DNA from: Tenggerimyces sp963762635
GTDB lineage: Bacteria > Actinomycetota > Actinomycetes > Propionibacteriales > Actinopolymorphaceae
Assembly (NCBI GenBank): GCA_963762635.1
Contig: CAVXLQ010000003.1
Coordinates: 248,001-312,000 of the forward strand
DNA length: 64,000 nt
Direction: 5' to 3'
Positions 8,595 to 17,100 of the stretch are shown here, one piece after another. Within the stretch, counting starts at the first letter, position 1. Every line of letters begins with the position of its first letter. The position numbers and the translations under genes are program-made. The notes beneath the pieces were generated by a model, which saw only the letters and a program-made list of their open reading frames with translations, was not told the origin of the DNA and did no database searches.

Positions 8595-9710
8595 GTGTCG
8601 AAACGCCTGGTGGGGCTGTGTTTTCTGCTGTTGTTGGGACTTGTCGCCACGGGCTGTTCCAGTGGAGGGGGCGACCCGAAGGCCGCGGGAAGTAGCACCG
8701 CAAACCCCACCACATCGAACGGTTCGACCACATCGGGCACAACGGGCACGGCGTCACCAACGACCACACCAAAGGTGGCTTCGAAGACGCCGGGGCCGCC
8801 GAGCGCCAAGCCGACAAAGCCGCATGCCAAGCCGACGCCGACGCGCAAGCCGCGCCCCAAGCCGAAGCCCGCACCACCGAGGAAGCCGAAGGTGAAGCCG
8901 CGAATCACCAACTGGGTCTACCAGTTGCAGGGTTACCAGAACGACCGGCTGGACGCGTTGGCCGCGGCCCCGCACCAGCTGGCCGTGATCGACCTTGCCC
9001 GTGACGCGAACACCGACTACTTCACCAACTCGGAGATCTCGAAGCTTCGCTCGTCAGGCAAGAAAGTCCTTGCCTACTTCGAGATCGGCAGCATCGAGAA
9101 CTTCCGTCACGAGTACGCCGAGATGCAGCGCGAGGCGCCCTCGTTGATCCTCAACCGCTGGGAGGACTGGCCGCAGGAGTACTTCGTGCGGTACTGGGAC
9201 AAATGGTGGTGGGACAACGTCATCCGACCACGGCTCGACCAGGCGCGGAAGGCCGGGTTCGACGGCGTGTATCTGGACACCCCGCTTGCTTACGAGGAGA
9301 TCGAGCTCTCGGAGGTGCCAGGGGAGACGCGTTCGACGCTTGGCCGAAAGATGGTCGACCTGATCATGCGGATGAGCTCGTACAGCAAGAGTCACAACGT
9401 TGATTTCTGGATATTCCCACAGAACTCCCCAGAGCTGCGCCACCATAAGGGCTATACCGAGGCCATCGACGGCATCGGCATGGAGGAGCTGTTCTTCCTC
9501 GCCACCGATGAAGCATGTACCGAGTCATGGTGCCGCGAGAACCTCGACAACACACGGGCATTGAGGGATGCCGGCAAGATCGTTCTTGCCGTCGACTATG
9601 TCAGCGCCAAGACGAACCGCGACAACGCCTGCGACAAGTACGCGAATGAACGGTTCGCGGGCTATGCGACGGATCTCGAGCTGGATCGAATCCGTCCGCC
9701 CTGCCCGTGA
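8595..9710 (+). CDS. GH114 endo-alpha-1,4-polygalactosaminidase lipoprotein
   Basis: A 371-residue surface lipoprotein with a GH114 hydrolase domain, the family of fungal Ega3 that cuts galactosamine polymers. GTG 8595 gives a signal ending in LVATGC with the lipidated C21. A Thr/Pro/Lys-rich linker of about 75 residues follows, able to span the cell wall. The domain (about 105-370) begins NWVYQLQGY and contains YFEIGSIENFR, FDGVYLDTP with D228, the QNSPEL stretch and MEELFF with E297/E298, the places where GH114 proteins hold their acidic and sugar-binding residues. It lies in the same operon as the deacetylase and glycosyltransferase, so it likely trims, releases or remodels the polymer made here. 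The substrate is inferred from family and context. Confidence 0.85.
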   Translation: MSKRLVGLCFLLLLGLVATGCSSGGGDPKAAGSSTANPTTSNGSTTSGTTGTASPTTTPKVASKTPGPPSAKPTKPHAKPTPTRKPRPKPKPAPPRKPKVKPRITNWVYQLQGYQNDRLDALAAAPHQLAVIDLARDANTDYFTNSEISKLRSSGKKVLAYFEIGSIENFRHEYAEMQREAPSLILNRWEDWPQEYFVRYWDKWWWDNVIRPRLDQARKAGFDGVYLDTPLAYEEIELSEVPGETRSTLGRKMVDLIMRMSSYSKSHNVDFWIFPQNSPELRHHKGYTEAIDGIGMEELFFLATDEACTESWCRENLDNTRALRDAGKIVLAVDYVSAKTNRDNACDKYANERFAGYATDLELDRIRPPCP

Positions 9711-9752
9711 CGCACCACTACTGACGACTGCACCACCGAAAGGAATCTGACG

Positions 9753-11063
9753 ATGCCCAAGACAATCGGGGTAGTCGGGATGGGCTACGTCGGCCTGACC
9801 CTGGCCGCCGCACTCGCTCGCGCGGGTCACGTGGTCCATGGCGTGGACGTGAAGCCAGCAGTGATCGAGTCGTTGTCCCGAGGGAAGCCGCACATCTTCG
9901 AGCCGGGCGTCGACGAGGTGTTCGCCGAGCTGATCGGCAAGAACCTGTTCATCGGCACCGAGCTTCCGCGTGAGGGCCTGGACGCGGTGATGATCTCCGT
10001 CGCCACCCCGATCGACGAGGCCACCCACGAGCCGAACCTCACGTTCCTCGCCGCGGCGGCACGCAACATCGCCGAGTGGTGCGGGCCGGAGACCCTCGTC
10101 GTCGTGCGCAGCACGGTCCCGATCGGCACGAGCCGTGAGGTCGTTCTCCCGCACCTGCTCCGTGCGTGGGGCAAGGCGCTGCTCGTCATGGCGCCCGAGC
10201 GCACGATCCAGGGTCAGGCGCTCCGCGAGCTCGTCGAGCTGCCGCAGGTCGTCGGCGGCCTGGACGAGGCGAGCCTCGCCGCGGGCATCGAGGTGTTCTC
10301 CCAGCTGTCCAAGCAGATCGTTCCGGTCTCGAGCCTCGAGGCCGCCGAGATGGTGAAGCTGTCGAACAACTGCCACACCGACCTGATCTACTCCTTCGGC
10401 AACGAGCTCGCGCTGATCGCCGAGGCGAACGGGCTCGACCCGCTCGAGGTCATTCGCGCGACGAACCTCGACTACCCGCGGCCGGACCTGTCCAAGCCGG
10501 GCTACGTCGGCGGCGGCTGCCTGTCGAAGGACCCGTACATCATGATGACCAGCTCCCGCGGTGAGCGGAAGCCGTTCCTGGTCGGCAAGGCGCGCGAGCT
10601 GAACGAGTACATGCCGGTCCACGTCGCGCAGAAGATCGTCGAGCTGTTCCAGGCCGAGCGCGGCTCGACCGAGGGCGCGCGGCTCTCCGTTCTCGGCTGG
10701 GCGTACAAGGGCTGGCCGGCGACCGACGACATGCGCGGCACGCCGATCGCGTCGATGATGCCGGTCTTCACCGACGCCGGGATCACCGTGCTGGGCCACG
10801 ACCCCCTGGTCACCGACGAGACGATCCGCTGGTACGGCGGCGTGCCCGTCGAGCTGACGAAGGCGTTCGCCGAGACCGACGCGATCCTCGTGATCAACGA
10901 CCACCCGGACTACCGCGGGCTGCTCGTCGACGACATCCTCGCCGACAACAGGCCGCTGTTCATCTATGACTCCTGGCGAATTCTCGACGAGAAGGCGATC
11001 GCGGCGGCTGGTGTCCGCTACGCCGGTCTCGGTTACCTCCCGAAGGGTGTGGACGCGGCATGA
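9753..11063 (+). CDS. nucleotide-sugar dehydrogenase (UDP-sugar to uronate)
   Basis: A 436-residue UDP-glucose/UDP-HexNAc 6-dehydrogenase family enzyme (WecC/WbpA-like) that oxidises C6 of a nucleotide sugar to a uronic acid with two NAD. The N-terminal Rossmann motif GMGYVGLTLA is at residues 8-17, STVPIGTS follows, the central domain holds EMVKLSNN with the conserved Lys, and the catalytic cysteine is C256 in GGGCLSKD. The C-terminal domain with GWAYKGWPATDDMR is complete. ATG 9753 has an AAAGGAA site upstream. Its presence suggests the polymer, or a linked glycan, contains uronic acid, a step absent from the Pseudomonas pel operon itself. Its stop overlaps the next start (ATGA). Confidence 0.85.
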   Translation: MPKTIGVVGMGYVGLTLAAALARAGHVVHGVDVKPAVIESLSRGKPHIFEPGVDEVFAELIGKNLFIGTELPREGLDAVMISVATPIDEATHEPNLTFLAAAARNIAEWCGPETLVVVRSTVPIGTSREVVLPHLLRAWGKALLVMAPERTIQGQALRELVELPQVVGGLDEASLAAGIEVFSQLSKQIVPVSSLEAAEMVKLSNNCHTDLIYSFGNELALIAEANGLDPLEVIRATNLDYPRPDLSKPGYVGGGCLSKDPYIMMTSSRGERKPFLVGKARELNEYMPVHVAQKIVELFQAERGSTEGARLSVLGWAYKGWPATDDMRGTPIASMMPVFTDAGITVLGHDPLVTDETIRWYGGVPVELTKAFAETDAILVINDHPDYRGLLVDDILADNRPLFIYDSWRILDEKAIAAAGVRYAGLGYLPKGVDAA

Positions 11064-12025
11064 AGGCTTTGCTCCTGGGAGGTGCGGGCTTCATCGGCCT
11101 GCACCTGGCGAAACGGCTTGTGGCCGATGGGCACGAGGTCGCGATCGTCGACGACTTCTCCCGTGGGCGTGAGGATGCCGACCTCGATGCGGTCCGTTCG
11201 CATCCGTCGGTCGAGGTGATCTCCGGCGACCTCACGTCGCCGGCGACCTGGGCGTCGATCCCGCACGGCTGGGACCAGATCTACCTGCTCGCGGCGGTCG
11301 TCGGTGTCCGGAACGTCGAGAAGGACCCGGCGCGCGTCGTTCGCGTGAACACCCTCGCGGCCCTGCACCTGCTCGACTGGGCCGAGAAGGGCGACCGGAT
11401 CTTCTTCGCCTCCACGAGCGAGGTGTACGCCGGCGGCGTCGACGCGGGGATCGTTCCCGTACCGACCGCCGAGGACGTCCCGGTGATGATCGCCGACGTC
11501 ACGTCGCCGCGGTTCGCGTACGCGATCTCCAAGCTGCTCGGGGAGTCCGCGTTCATCCACGGCGCCCGGGCGAACGGCCTTCGCGCTGTGGTGGGGCGTT
11601 TCCACAACGTCTACGGCTCTCGGATGGGCGCCGACCACGTGATCCCGGAGATGGCGCTGCGTGCTCAGAACGGCGAAGAGCCGTTCCGCGTCTGGGGTGC
11701 CGACCAGTTCCGCGCGTTCTGCCACGTCGACGACGCGGTCGAGGCGATGCTGCGGCTGATGTCCTGCGACGAGGCGATCGGCGAGATCGTCCACATTGGT
11801 GACGACACCGCGGAGACGAACATCGCCGATCTGGCGAAGCTCGTGCTGCGGATCGCGAACGTGAGTCCTACGCTGTCGCTGTTGGACGCGCCAGCCGGCT
11901 CGGTGGCACGGCGGTGCCCGGACCTTGGCAAGCTACGGCGGCTCACCGGGTACGAGCCGTCCGTACCGCTGGAGGAAGGCGTCCGGCGGACCTTCGATTG
12001 GTACCGGGAGAGTTGGCGGGGATGA
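11060..12025 (+). CDS. NAD-dependent nucleotide-sugar epimerase
   Basis: A 321-residue extended short-chain dehydrogenase, probably a UDP-sugar 4-epimerase. Residues 5-11 (GGAGFIG) bind NAD, DDFSRG is the expected end of the second beta strand, ASTSEVYAG carries the catalytic Ser, and YAISK is an intact YxxxK, in contrast to the other epimerase of this operon. GRFHNVYG and FRAFCHVDDAVEAM complete the signature. It is the better candidate for making UDP-GalNAc or its uronate for the GT4 enzyme. It overlaps genes on both sides by 4 bases. Confidence 0.85.
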   Translation: MKALLLGGAGFIGLHLAKRLVADGHEVAIVDDFSRGREDADLDAVRSHPSVEVISGDLTSPATWASIPHGWDQIYLLAAVVGVRNVEKDPARVVRVNTLAALHLLDWAEKGDRIFFASTSEVYAGGVDAGIVPVPTAEDVPVMIADVTSPRFAYAISKLLGESAFIHGARANGLRAVVGRFHNVYGSRMGADHVIPEMALRAQNGEEPFRVWGADQFRAFCHVDDAVEAMLRLMSCDEAIGEIVHIGDDTAETNIADLAKLVLRIANVSPTLSLLDAPAGSVARRCPDLGKLRRLTGYEPSVPLEEGVRRTFDWYRESWRG

Positions 12026-12714
12026 CAGCGCTGCCGATCGTCTTCTATTACGGCGTAGGTGAGCTCGACAGGCTCTCCGCGTACAAGCGCGCCGTACTGC
12101 AGCCGTACGGGTACTCCGAAGAGGAGTTGGCGACACTGCGCGCTCGCGGGGTCGAACCCATCGCGTACCTGTCGCTTTCGGAGGACCAGGGTCCGCCCGC
12201 ACCATGGCAGCGGACCTCGCGGAACCCGGACTGGGGCGGCGCGTTCGTACACGTCGACCACCCGGACTGGGTCGACCACGTGCTGTCGCAGGCACGATCG
12301 GCGTTGGCTCTGGGCTTCAAGGGGTTGTTCCTCGACGCGCTCAACGTGGAGTTGACGTTCCCCGAGGATGTGCCGCACATGTTGACGTTGATCGCGGCCT
12401 TGCGCGAGGTCGTGGGGACGGGCTACATCCTGGCGAACCGCGGCTTCGGACTGTTGCCGCAGCTGGCGGAGATCGTGGACGGGATCCTGTTCGAGTCGTT
12501 CACGGTGCGCTGGGTGACCAGTGGCTACGCGCCTTGGCCGCAGGAGACGCTGGAGCACCACGCGCGCCTGGCCGAGCGGCTGCTGGAGCTGGACCTCGAC
12601 CTGTACGCGCTGGACTACGCCGACGACGCCGGCATGGCCGCGTTCGCCGAACGCCGGGCACGGCAGTTCGGACTGCATCCTGTGGTGAGCGACCGGGCTC
12701 TGTCCCGGCTGTAA
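12022..12714 (+). CDS. small PelA/GH114-like glycoside hydrolase without signal peptide
   Basis: A 230-residue single-domain TIM-barrel hydrolase starting at ATG 12022 inside the preceding stop. The opening VFYYGVGELDRL, then AYLSLSE, GLFLDALN (D105) and LFESF (E158) follow the layout of the N-terminal hydrolase domain of PelA and of GH114 proteins, with D105 and E158 in the catalytic positions. It has no signal peptide or membrane helix, so it would act in the cytosol. There it could degrade mislocalised polymer, or act on a lipid-linked or nascent chain. It is the last gene of the operon and is followed 17 bases later by a terminator hairpin. Confidence 0.75.
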   Translation: MTALPIVFYYGVGELDRLSAYKRAVLQPYGYSEEELATLRARGVEPIAYLSLSEDQGPPAPWQRTSRNPDWGGAFVHVDHPDWVDHVLSQARSALALGFKGLFLDALNVELTFPEDVPHMLTLIAALREVVGTGYILANRGFGLLPQLAEIVDGILFESFTVRWVTSGYAPWPQETLEHHARLAERLLELDLDLYALDYADDAGMAAFAERRARQFGLHPVVSDRALSRL

Positions 12715-12731
12715 CGACGTTCCTTTGACTG

Positions 12732-12769
12732 GGCCTGGTCGGCCGTCCGGCAGTGTCGACCAGGCCTTT
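12732..12769 (+). terminator. intrinsic terminator of the polysaccharide operon
   Basis: GGCCTGGTCG (12732-12741) pairs perfectly with CGACCAGGCC (12757-12766) around a 15-base loop and is followed by TTTCGT. It lies 17 bases after the last gene of the operon. Confidence 0.8.
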
Positions 12770-12819
12770 CGTCGTGTCAATAACCGACTGTAGTCTCAGG
12801 GGGCGAATCGATCTGCTGC

Positions 12820-12852
12820 TTGGAATGTATCATCTTAGGTGATACTATCCAA
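12820..12852. promoter_or_regulatory. large palindromic operator before abiEi
   Basis: A 33-base imperfect palindrome sits directly against the GTG start of abiEi. Its core GTATCA (12827-12832) and TGATAC (12840-12845) match perfectly with a 7-base spacer. The full 13-base arms TTGGAATGTATCA and TGATACTATCCAA match at 11 of 13 positions. Known AbiEi antitoxins bind inverted repeats at their own promoter, so this is the likely autoregulatory site. The patch is AT-rich compared with the rest of the window. Confidence 0.75.
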
Positions 12853-12854
12853 GT

Positions 12855-13880
12855 GTGAAGTCCATAGAAGCGCTGCAGATTCTAGCGGAGCTGACCGCCT
12901 ACCAGTGGGGCATGGTGACGTCGGCTCAGGCCGGCGTACACGGAATCTCGCGCCTGGATCTCTCCCGACTCGCCGAGGCGGGCCACCTTGAACGCCTCGC
13001 CCACGGCGTCTACAGGGATGCCGGCGCTCCCGATGACCAGTTCGACGATCTCCGCGCCGCCTGGCTGAGCACCGATCCGAAGACGAGGGGCGAGGTGCGC
13101 ATCAAGGATCGCGTCAATGGCGTCGTGGTGGCTGGCGAGACCGCTGCGGCGCTCCACGGCATCGGTGACTTCCGAGCACTCCGTCACGACTTCATCTCTT
13201 CCGTGCGCAGGCAGAGCCAGCGCCGCGGGATCCGCTATCGCCAGCGTGTCCTCGACCCGCGCGATGTCATTCTCGTCGAGGGCCTGCCCGTCATGACGAT
13301 GGAGCGCACCGTAGCTGACCTCGTCGAGAACCTCGGTGAGCTGAGCCTCGTTGCCGGCGCCCTCCGCGATGCCGCGCGCCAGCGCAACCTCGACCTGGCG
13401 CGACTCGAAGAACTGCTAGCACCGCTGGCCGAGCGAAACCATTTCCGCAAGGGCGATGGCACTGCCCTGCTCCATCGCCTGATGGAGATTGCCGGCATCG
13501 ACCCTGTGTCCGTCGCACGCCGGGTCGCGGCAGACACTTTCCTGGGCTCTCGCGTTGCCGCAGGCTTTCTCGGCAGCCTCAGCAAGGCAGATCTTGATCG
13601 ACTCATCATGACGCCCGAGATGCAGAACACGGTGCGGTCGATCCAGGAGTCGATCACAGCGAAACTTCAGAATGTTGTCGTGTCCCCACAGCTCGCCGAA
13701 CTGATCAAGAGCCCGGGCTTCGACGACCTTGTCCGTCAGATTTCAGCGCAGTTCGTCAACGGCGACGCGATGAAAGAGGTCAGCCGGGCTTGGGCAAAGT
13801 CGCTGAGCGACAGTCCCGCGCTCGAGCCACAGACGATCGCCGCCATTCGCGAAGCGCTGAGTGCGGTTCAACATGGCTGA
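12855..13880 (+). CDS. abiEi: AbiEi-type antitoxin / transcriptional regulator
   Basis: A 341-residue protein of the AbiEi family, the antitoxin and autorepressor of type IV toxin-antitoxin systems linked to phage abortive infection. The first ~60 residues form the winged-helix region typical of AbiEi (TSAQAGVHGISRLDLSRLAEAGHLERLAHGVY as a continuous pattern, residues 21-52), followed by VAGETAAALHGIGD and a VMTMERTVADLVE segment, all family hallmarks. It is longer than minimal AbiEi proteins (about 190-280 residues); the extra C-terminal ~120 residues are helical and unrecognised. The start is GTG 12855, three bases after the palindrome. The toxin gene starts 8 bases before its stop, so the pair is translationally linked. 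Confidence 0.85.
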   Translation: MKSIEALQILAELTAYQWGMVTSAQAGVHGISRLDLSRLAEAGHLERLAHGVYRDAGAPDDQFDDLRAAWLSTDPKTRGEVRIKDRVNGVVVAGETAAALHGIGDFRALRHDFISSVRRQSQRRGIRYRQRVLDPRDVILVEGLPVMTMERTVADLVENLGELSLVAGALRDAARQRNLDLARLEELLAPLAERNHFRKGDGTALLHRLMEIAGIDPVSVARRVAADTFLGSRVAAGFLGSLSKADLDRLIMTPEMQNTVRSIQESITAKLQNVVVSPQLAELIKSPGFDDLVRQISAQFVNGDAMKEVSRAWAKSLSDSPALEPQTIAAIREALSAVQHG

Positions 13881-14785
13881 CCACGAGCCATACCTCACCG
13901 CGGCAGGCGTCGAGTCAGCGATCAAGGATGCCGCGAAGAAGGCGGCCAAGGCCGATCCGTCCCTTGACGTCAGTCGCCGGACTCGGCTCGAGTACTTCAA
14001 CCGCTTCCTGTGCCGCATCTTCTCAGAGGGCGATGGATCCGGACTGGCTCCTGAAAGGCGGCACCGGGATGCTTGCGCGCGTGCCGTCCGCGCGTGCCAC
14101 CCAGGACATCGACCTAGCTCGCCGCGGCTTCACCCTCAGTCAAACTCTCGCTGATCTGATCCGCCTCGCGGAGATTGACCTCGGGGACCACTTCCGCTTC
14201 GAGTACACCAGCCACACCGAGTCCATCGGCAACGACAACCAGCCCTACACCGAGGGCTACGAGGTCAGGTTCGACATCTACATCGGTCTCAGCCGTAAGG
14301 GTTCCCTCAACGTCGATCTTGCTGTTGGCGCGGGAGTGACTGGTGACGTCACCACGACCGAACCTGCCAACGCGCTTGACCTGCCGAGGCTGGTTAGCCA
14401 CAAGTACCGCCTCTACCCCGTTGTCGACCAGATCGCCGACAAGGTTTGCGCGACGATGGCCTGCTACGGCGAGTACGCGTCCAGCCGGGAGAAGGACCTC
14501 GTCGACCTCGTGGTCTTCGCTACCACTCAGGACGTCGACGGAACCGCACTTGGCTTCGCGATTACTGCCGAGTCGCGCCGACGCCAGATGGAATCGTTCG
14601 ATCGCTTCACGGTGCCGGCCACCTGGGGGGCCGGCTATGCCAGGCTTGCCGAGCCTGTGCCGTACTGCGCCGACTACACGACCGTCGGGCTCGCCACCCA
14701 ACTCGTCAGACGCTTCATCGACCCAGCCCTCGATGGCACCGCCAACGGGAAGACGTGGTCGCACGAGCAGCTCGGCTGGCGCTGA
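13873..14785 (+). pseudogene. abiEii: AbiEii-type nucleotidyltransferase toxin, reading frame broken near 14030
   Basis: AbiEii toxins are nucleotidyltransferase-fold enzymes. The natural start is ATG 13873 (MADHEPYLTAAGVESAI), overlapping abiEi. That frame reads sensibly to FLCRIFSEGDG at about 14036 and then goes off. The next frame picks up exactly there with DWLLKGGTGMLARVPS, the family KGG and TQDIDLAR motifs, VSHKYRLYPVVDQIADKV and EKDLVDLVVFA, to a stop at 14785. One extra base in GGCGATGGATCC would join them into a normal 303-residue toxin. All catalytic motifs lie in the second frame, which has its own ATG at 14032 after AGAGGGCG. A shortened toxin without the N-terminal 53 residues, a sequencing indel, or programmed frameshifting are all possible. 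Confidence 0.75.
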
Positions 14786-14842
14786 CCATCACCGCCCTAT
14801 TGGCCCGGAGCGGGGTCCCGTCCGCACGCACGTGCGCGCAAG

Positions 14843-15817
14843 CTAGGTCTGGGTGACCTCGGCCACCAGTTCGTCGGCGGCGGCGTAGGGGTCGAGCTTG
14901 CCGGCGAGGACGCGGTCGACGAGCGCGTCCACTTGGTGGCCTGCCGGCAGGTAGCCGAAGCGTTGCCGCAGCGCGGTCAGGGCGAGGATCTCGATCTCGT
15001 CGTGGATCCGGCGCCGCCGCCTGCTGTCCAGCTCACCGCTCTCGCGCAGGTGGGAGCGGTGCGCGGCGATGGCCGCGACGAGCTCGGGGACGCCCGTACC
15101 CACCGAGGCCACCAGCTTGAGGATCTGTGGCGTCCAGGCGTCGGCCGAGCGGGTGCCCAGCGCGAGCATGTGGCGGAGGTCGCGGCTGACCTGTTCGGCG
15201 CCGTCGCGGTCGGCCTTGTTGACGACGTACAGGTCGCCGACCTCGAGCACGCCTGCCTTCGCCACCTGGATCGCGTCGCCCATGCCCGGCGCGAGCAGGA
15301 CGACGGTGGTGTCCGCGAGGCCGGCGATCTCGACCTCGGACTGCCCGACGCCCACCGTCTCGACCAGGATCACGTCGCAGCCCGCCGCGTCCAGCACGCG
15401 CAGCGCCTGCGGCGTGGCCCACGCCAGCCCGCCGAGGTGGCCGCGGGTCGCCATCGAACGGATGAACACCCCGTCGTCGGTCGCGTGGTCCTGCATCCGG
15501 ATCCGGTCGCCGAGCAGCGCGCCGCCGGAGAACGGGGACGACGGGTCCACCGCCAGTACGCCCACGCGCCGGCCCTCCGACCGGTAGGCGGCGACCAGCG
15601 CCGCCGTACAGGTCGACTTGCCCACGCCCGGAGCGCCGGTCAGCCCGATGACCTCGGCCTTCCCGGCGTGCGGCGCCAACGCCGCCGCCACCTCGCGCAA
15701 CGAGGGCGAGGCGTCCTCGACCAGCGAGATCAGCCGCCCGACCGCCCGCGCGGAGCCCGCCCGCGCGTCGTCGACGAGCTCGGCAACAGTCGGCCGCCGC
15801 CGAGCCATCCGGGTCAT
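14843..15817 (-). CDS. meaB: MeaB-family GTPase, chaperone of B12-dependent acyl-CoA mutase
   Basis: A 324-residue G3E GTPase that loads and protects the adenosylcobalamin cofactor of methylmalonyl-CoA-type mutases. GAPGVGKST is the Walker A loop, LAVDPSSPFSGGALLGDRIRM is the MeaB switch I pattern (given here in part over residues ~85-106), VETVGVGQSE is the switch II region with its Gln and Glu, and NKAD is the guanine-specificity motif. The start is ATG 15817, which overlaps the thiolase stop by 4 bases; a second ATG lies 9 bases downstream. The neighbouring thiolase and epimerase fit propionate or branched acyl-CoA metabolism. Confidence 0.9.
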   Translation of the reverse strand: MTRMARRRPTVAELVDDARAGSARAVGRLISLVEDASPSLREVAAALAPHAGKAEVIGLTGAPGVGKSTCTAALVAAYRSEGRRVGVLAVDPSSPFSGGALLGDRIRMQDHATDDGVFIRSMATRGHLGGLAWATPQALRVLDAAGCDVILVETVGVGQSEVEIAGLADTTVVLLAPGMGDAIQVAKAGVLEVGDLYVVNKADRDGAEQVSRDLRHMLALGTRSADAWTPQILKLVASVGTGVPELVAAIAAHRSHLRESGELDSRRRRRIHDEIEILALTALRQRFGYLPAGHQVDALVDRVLAGKLDPYAAADELVAEVTQT

Positions 15818-16998
15818 CCGCGGGGCACCCGGACGATCAGCCCGTCGCCCTGGCCGCCCCCGCCACACAGGGCCGCGGCGCCGACGCCGCCGCCCCGGCG
15901 GGACAGCTCCAGCGCCAGGTGCAGAACGATCCGCGCCCCGGACATCCCGAGCGGGTGCCCCAGAGCGATCGCGCCGCCCGCGACGTTCACCTTCGACTCG
16001 TCCAGCGACAACTCCCGCATCGACTGGATCGCGACCGACGCGAACGCCTCGTTGATCTCGACCAGGTCCAGCTCGGAAGGCGAGATGCCCTCCTTCGTGC
16101 AAGCCGCGCGGATCGCGTTCGAGGGCTGCGACTGCAGCGTCGAGTCCGGGCCGGCCACCACGCCGTGCGCACCGATCTCGGCGAGCCAGGGAAGCCCGTT
16201 CTCCTCGGCGTACGTCTTCGACGTCACCACGACCGCGCACGCGCCGTCGGAGATCGGCGAGGCGGACCCAGCGGTGATCGTTCCGTCCGCGGCGAACGAC
16301 GGCTTCAGGCCAGCCAGTACCTCGACGGAGGTGTCCGGCCGGATCCCCTCGTCCTCCGAAATCACTACGGGCTCGCCCCGCCGCTGCGGCACCGACACCG
16401 GCACGATCTCGCCCTCGAACCCGCCGTTCTTCTGCGCCAAAGCCGCCAGCTGGTGCGACCGGGCCGCGAACGCGTCCTGCTCCGTACGCGAGATGCCGAG
16501 CTTCGCGTTGTGCTTCTCGGTGAGCTCACCCATCACCGCGTCGGTAAAGACATCGAAAAGCCCGTCGTACGCCATCGAGTCGATCAGCCGGGCGTCGCCG
16601 TACTTCACGCCCTCCCTCGACTTCGGGAGCACGTGCGGGGCGTTCGTCATCGACTCCATGCCGCCGGCGACCACGACGTCGAACTCGCCCGCCCGGATGA
16701 GCTGCGCCGCCAACGCGATCGAGTCCAGCCCCGAGAGGCAGACCTTGTTGATCGTCAACGCGGGAACCGACATCGACAGTCCGCCCTTGACGGCGGCCTG
16801 GCGGGCGGTGATCTGCCCGGCGCCGGCCTGGAGGACGTGGCCCATGATCACGTACTGCACGTGCTCGGGCGCCATCCCGGAACGTTCGAGCGCGGCCGCG
16901 ATCGCGAAACCGCCCAGCTCGACGGCCGAGAAGTTCTTCAAGTTGCCGAGCAGCCGGCCCATCGGGGTGCGCGCGCCGGCAAGGATGACCGCGGTCAT
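15814..16998 (-). CDS. acetyl-CoA C-acyltransferase (thiolase)
   Basis: A 394-residue thiolase joining or cleaving acyl-CoA and acetyl-CoA. The nucleophile is C87 in NKVCLSGLDS. NEAFASV, GGAIALGHPLG with the catalytic His, and a C-terminal CGGGGQGDG with the second catalytic Cys are all present. I chose ATG 16998 over an upstream in-frame ATG at 17043 because GGAG stands just before it and the length then equals the family norm. It is coupled to meaB downstream and divergent from the methylmalonyl-CoA epimerase gene. Confidence 0.9.
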   Translation of the reverse strand: MTAVILAGARTPMGRLLGNLKNFSAVELGGFAIAAALERSGMAPEHVQYVIMGHVLQAGAGQITARQAAVKGGLSMSVPALTINKVCLSGLDSIALAAQLIRAGEFDVVVAGGMESMTNAPHVLPKSREGVKYGDARLIDSMAYDGLFDVFTDAVMGELTEKHNAKLGISRTEQDAFAARSHQLAALAQKNGGFEGEIVPVSVPQRRGEPVVISEDEGIRPDTSVEVLAGLKPSFAADGTITAGSASPISDGACAVVVTSKTYAEENGLPWLAEIGAHGVVAGPDSTLQSQPSNAIRAACTKEGISPSELDLVEINEAFASVAIQSMRELSLDESKVNVAGGAIALGHPLGMSGARIVLHLALELSRRGGGVGAAALCGGGGQGDGLIVRVPRG

Positions 16999-17100
16999 GG
17001 CGTTGTCTCCGCTCGTTTCGACAGGTTCATCCAGGGGGTTCATGCTGTCCGATCACCCTACCTACGGACGGCTCGGGTACCCATGGCGCACGATGGACCC

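Noticed and set aside
15919..17100. Upstream extension of the methylmalonyl-CoA epimerase frame
   Set aside because: It is antisense to the thiolase gene; the family domain begins after ATG 17101.
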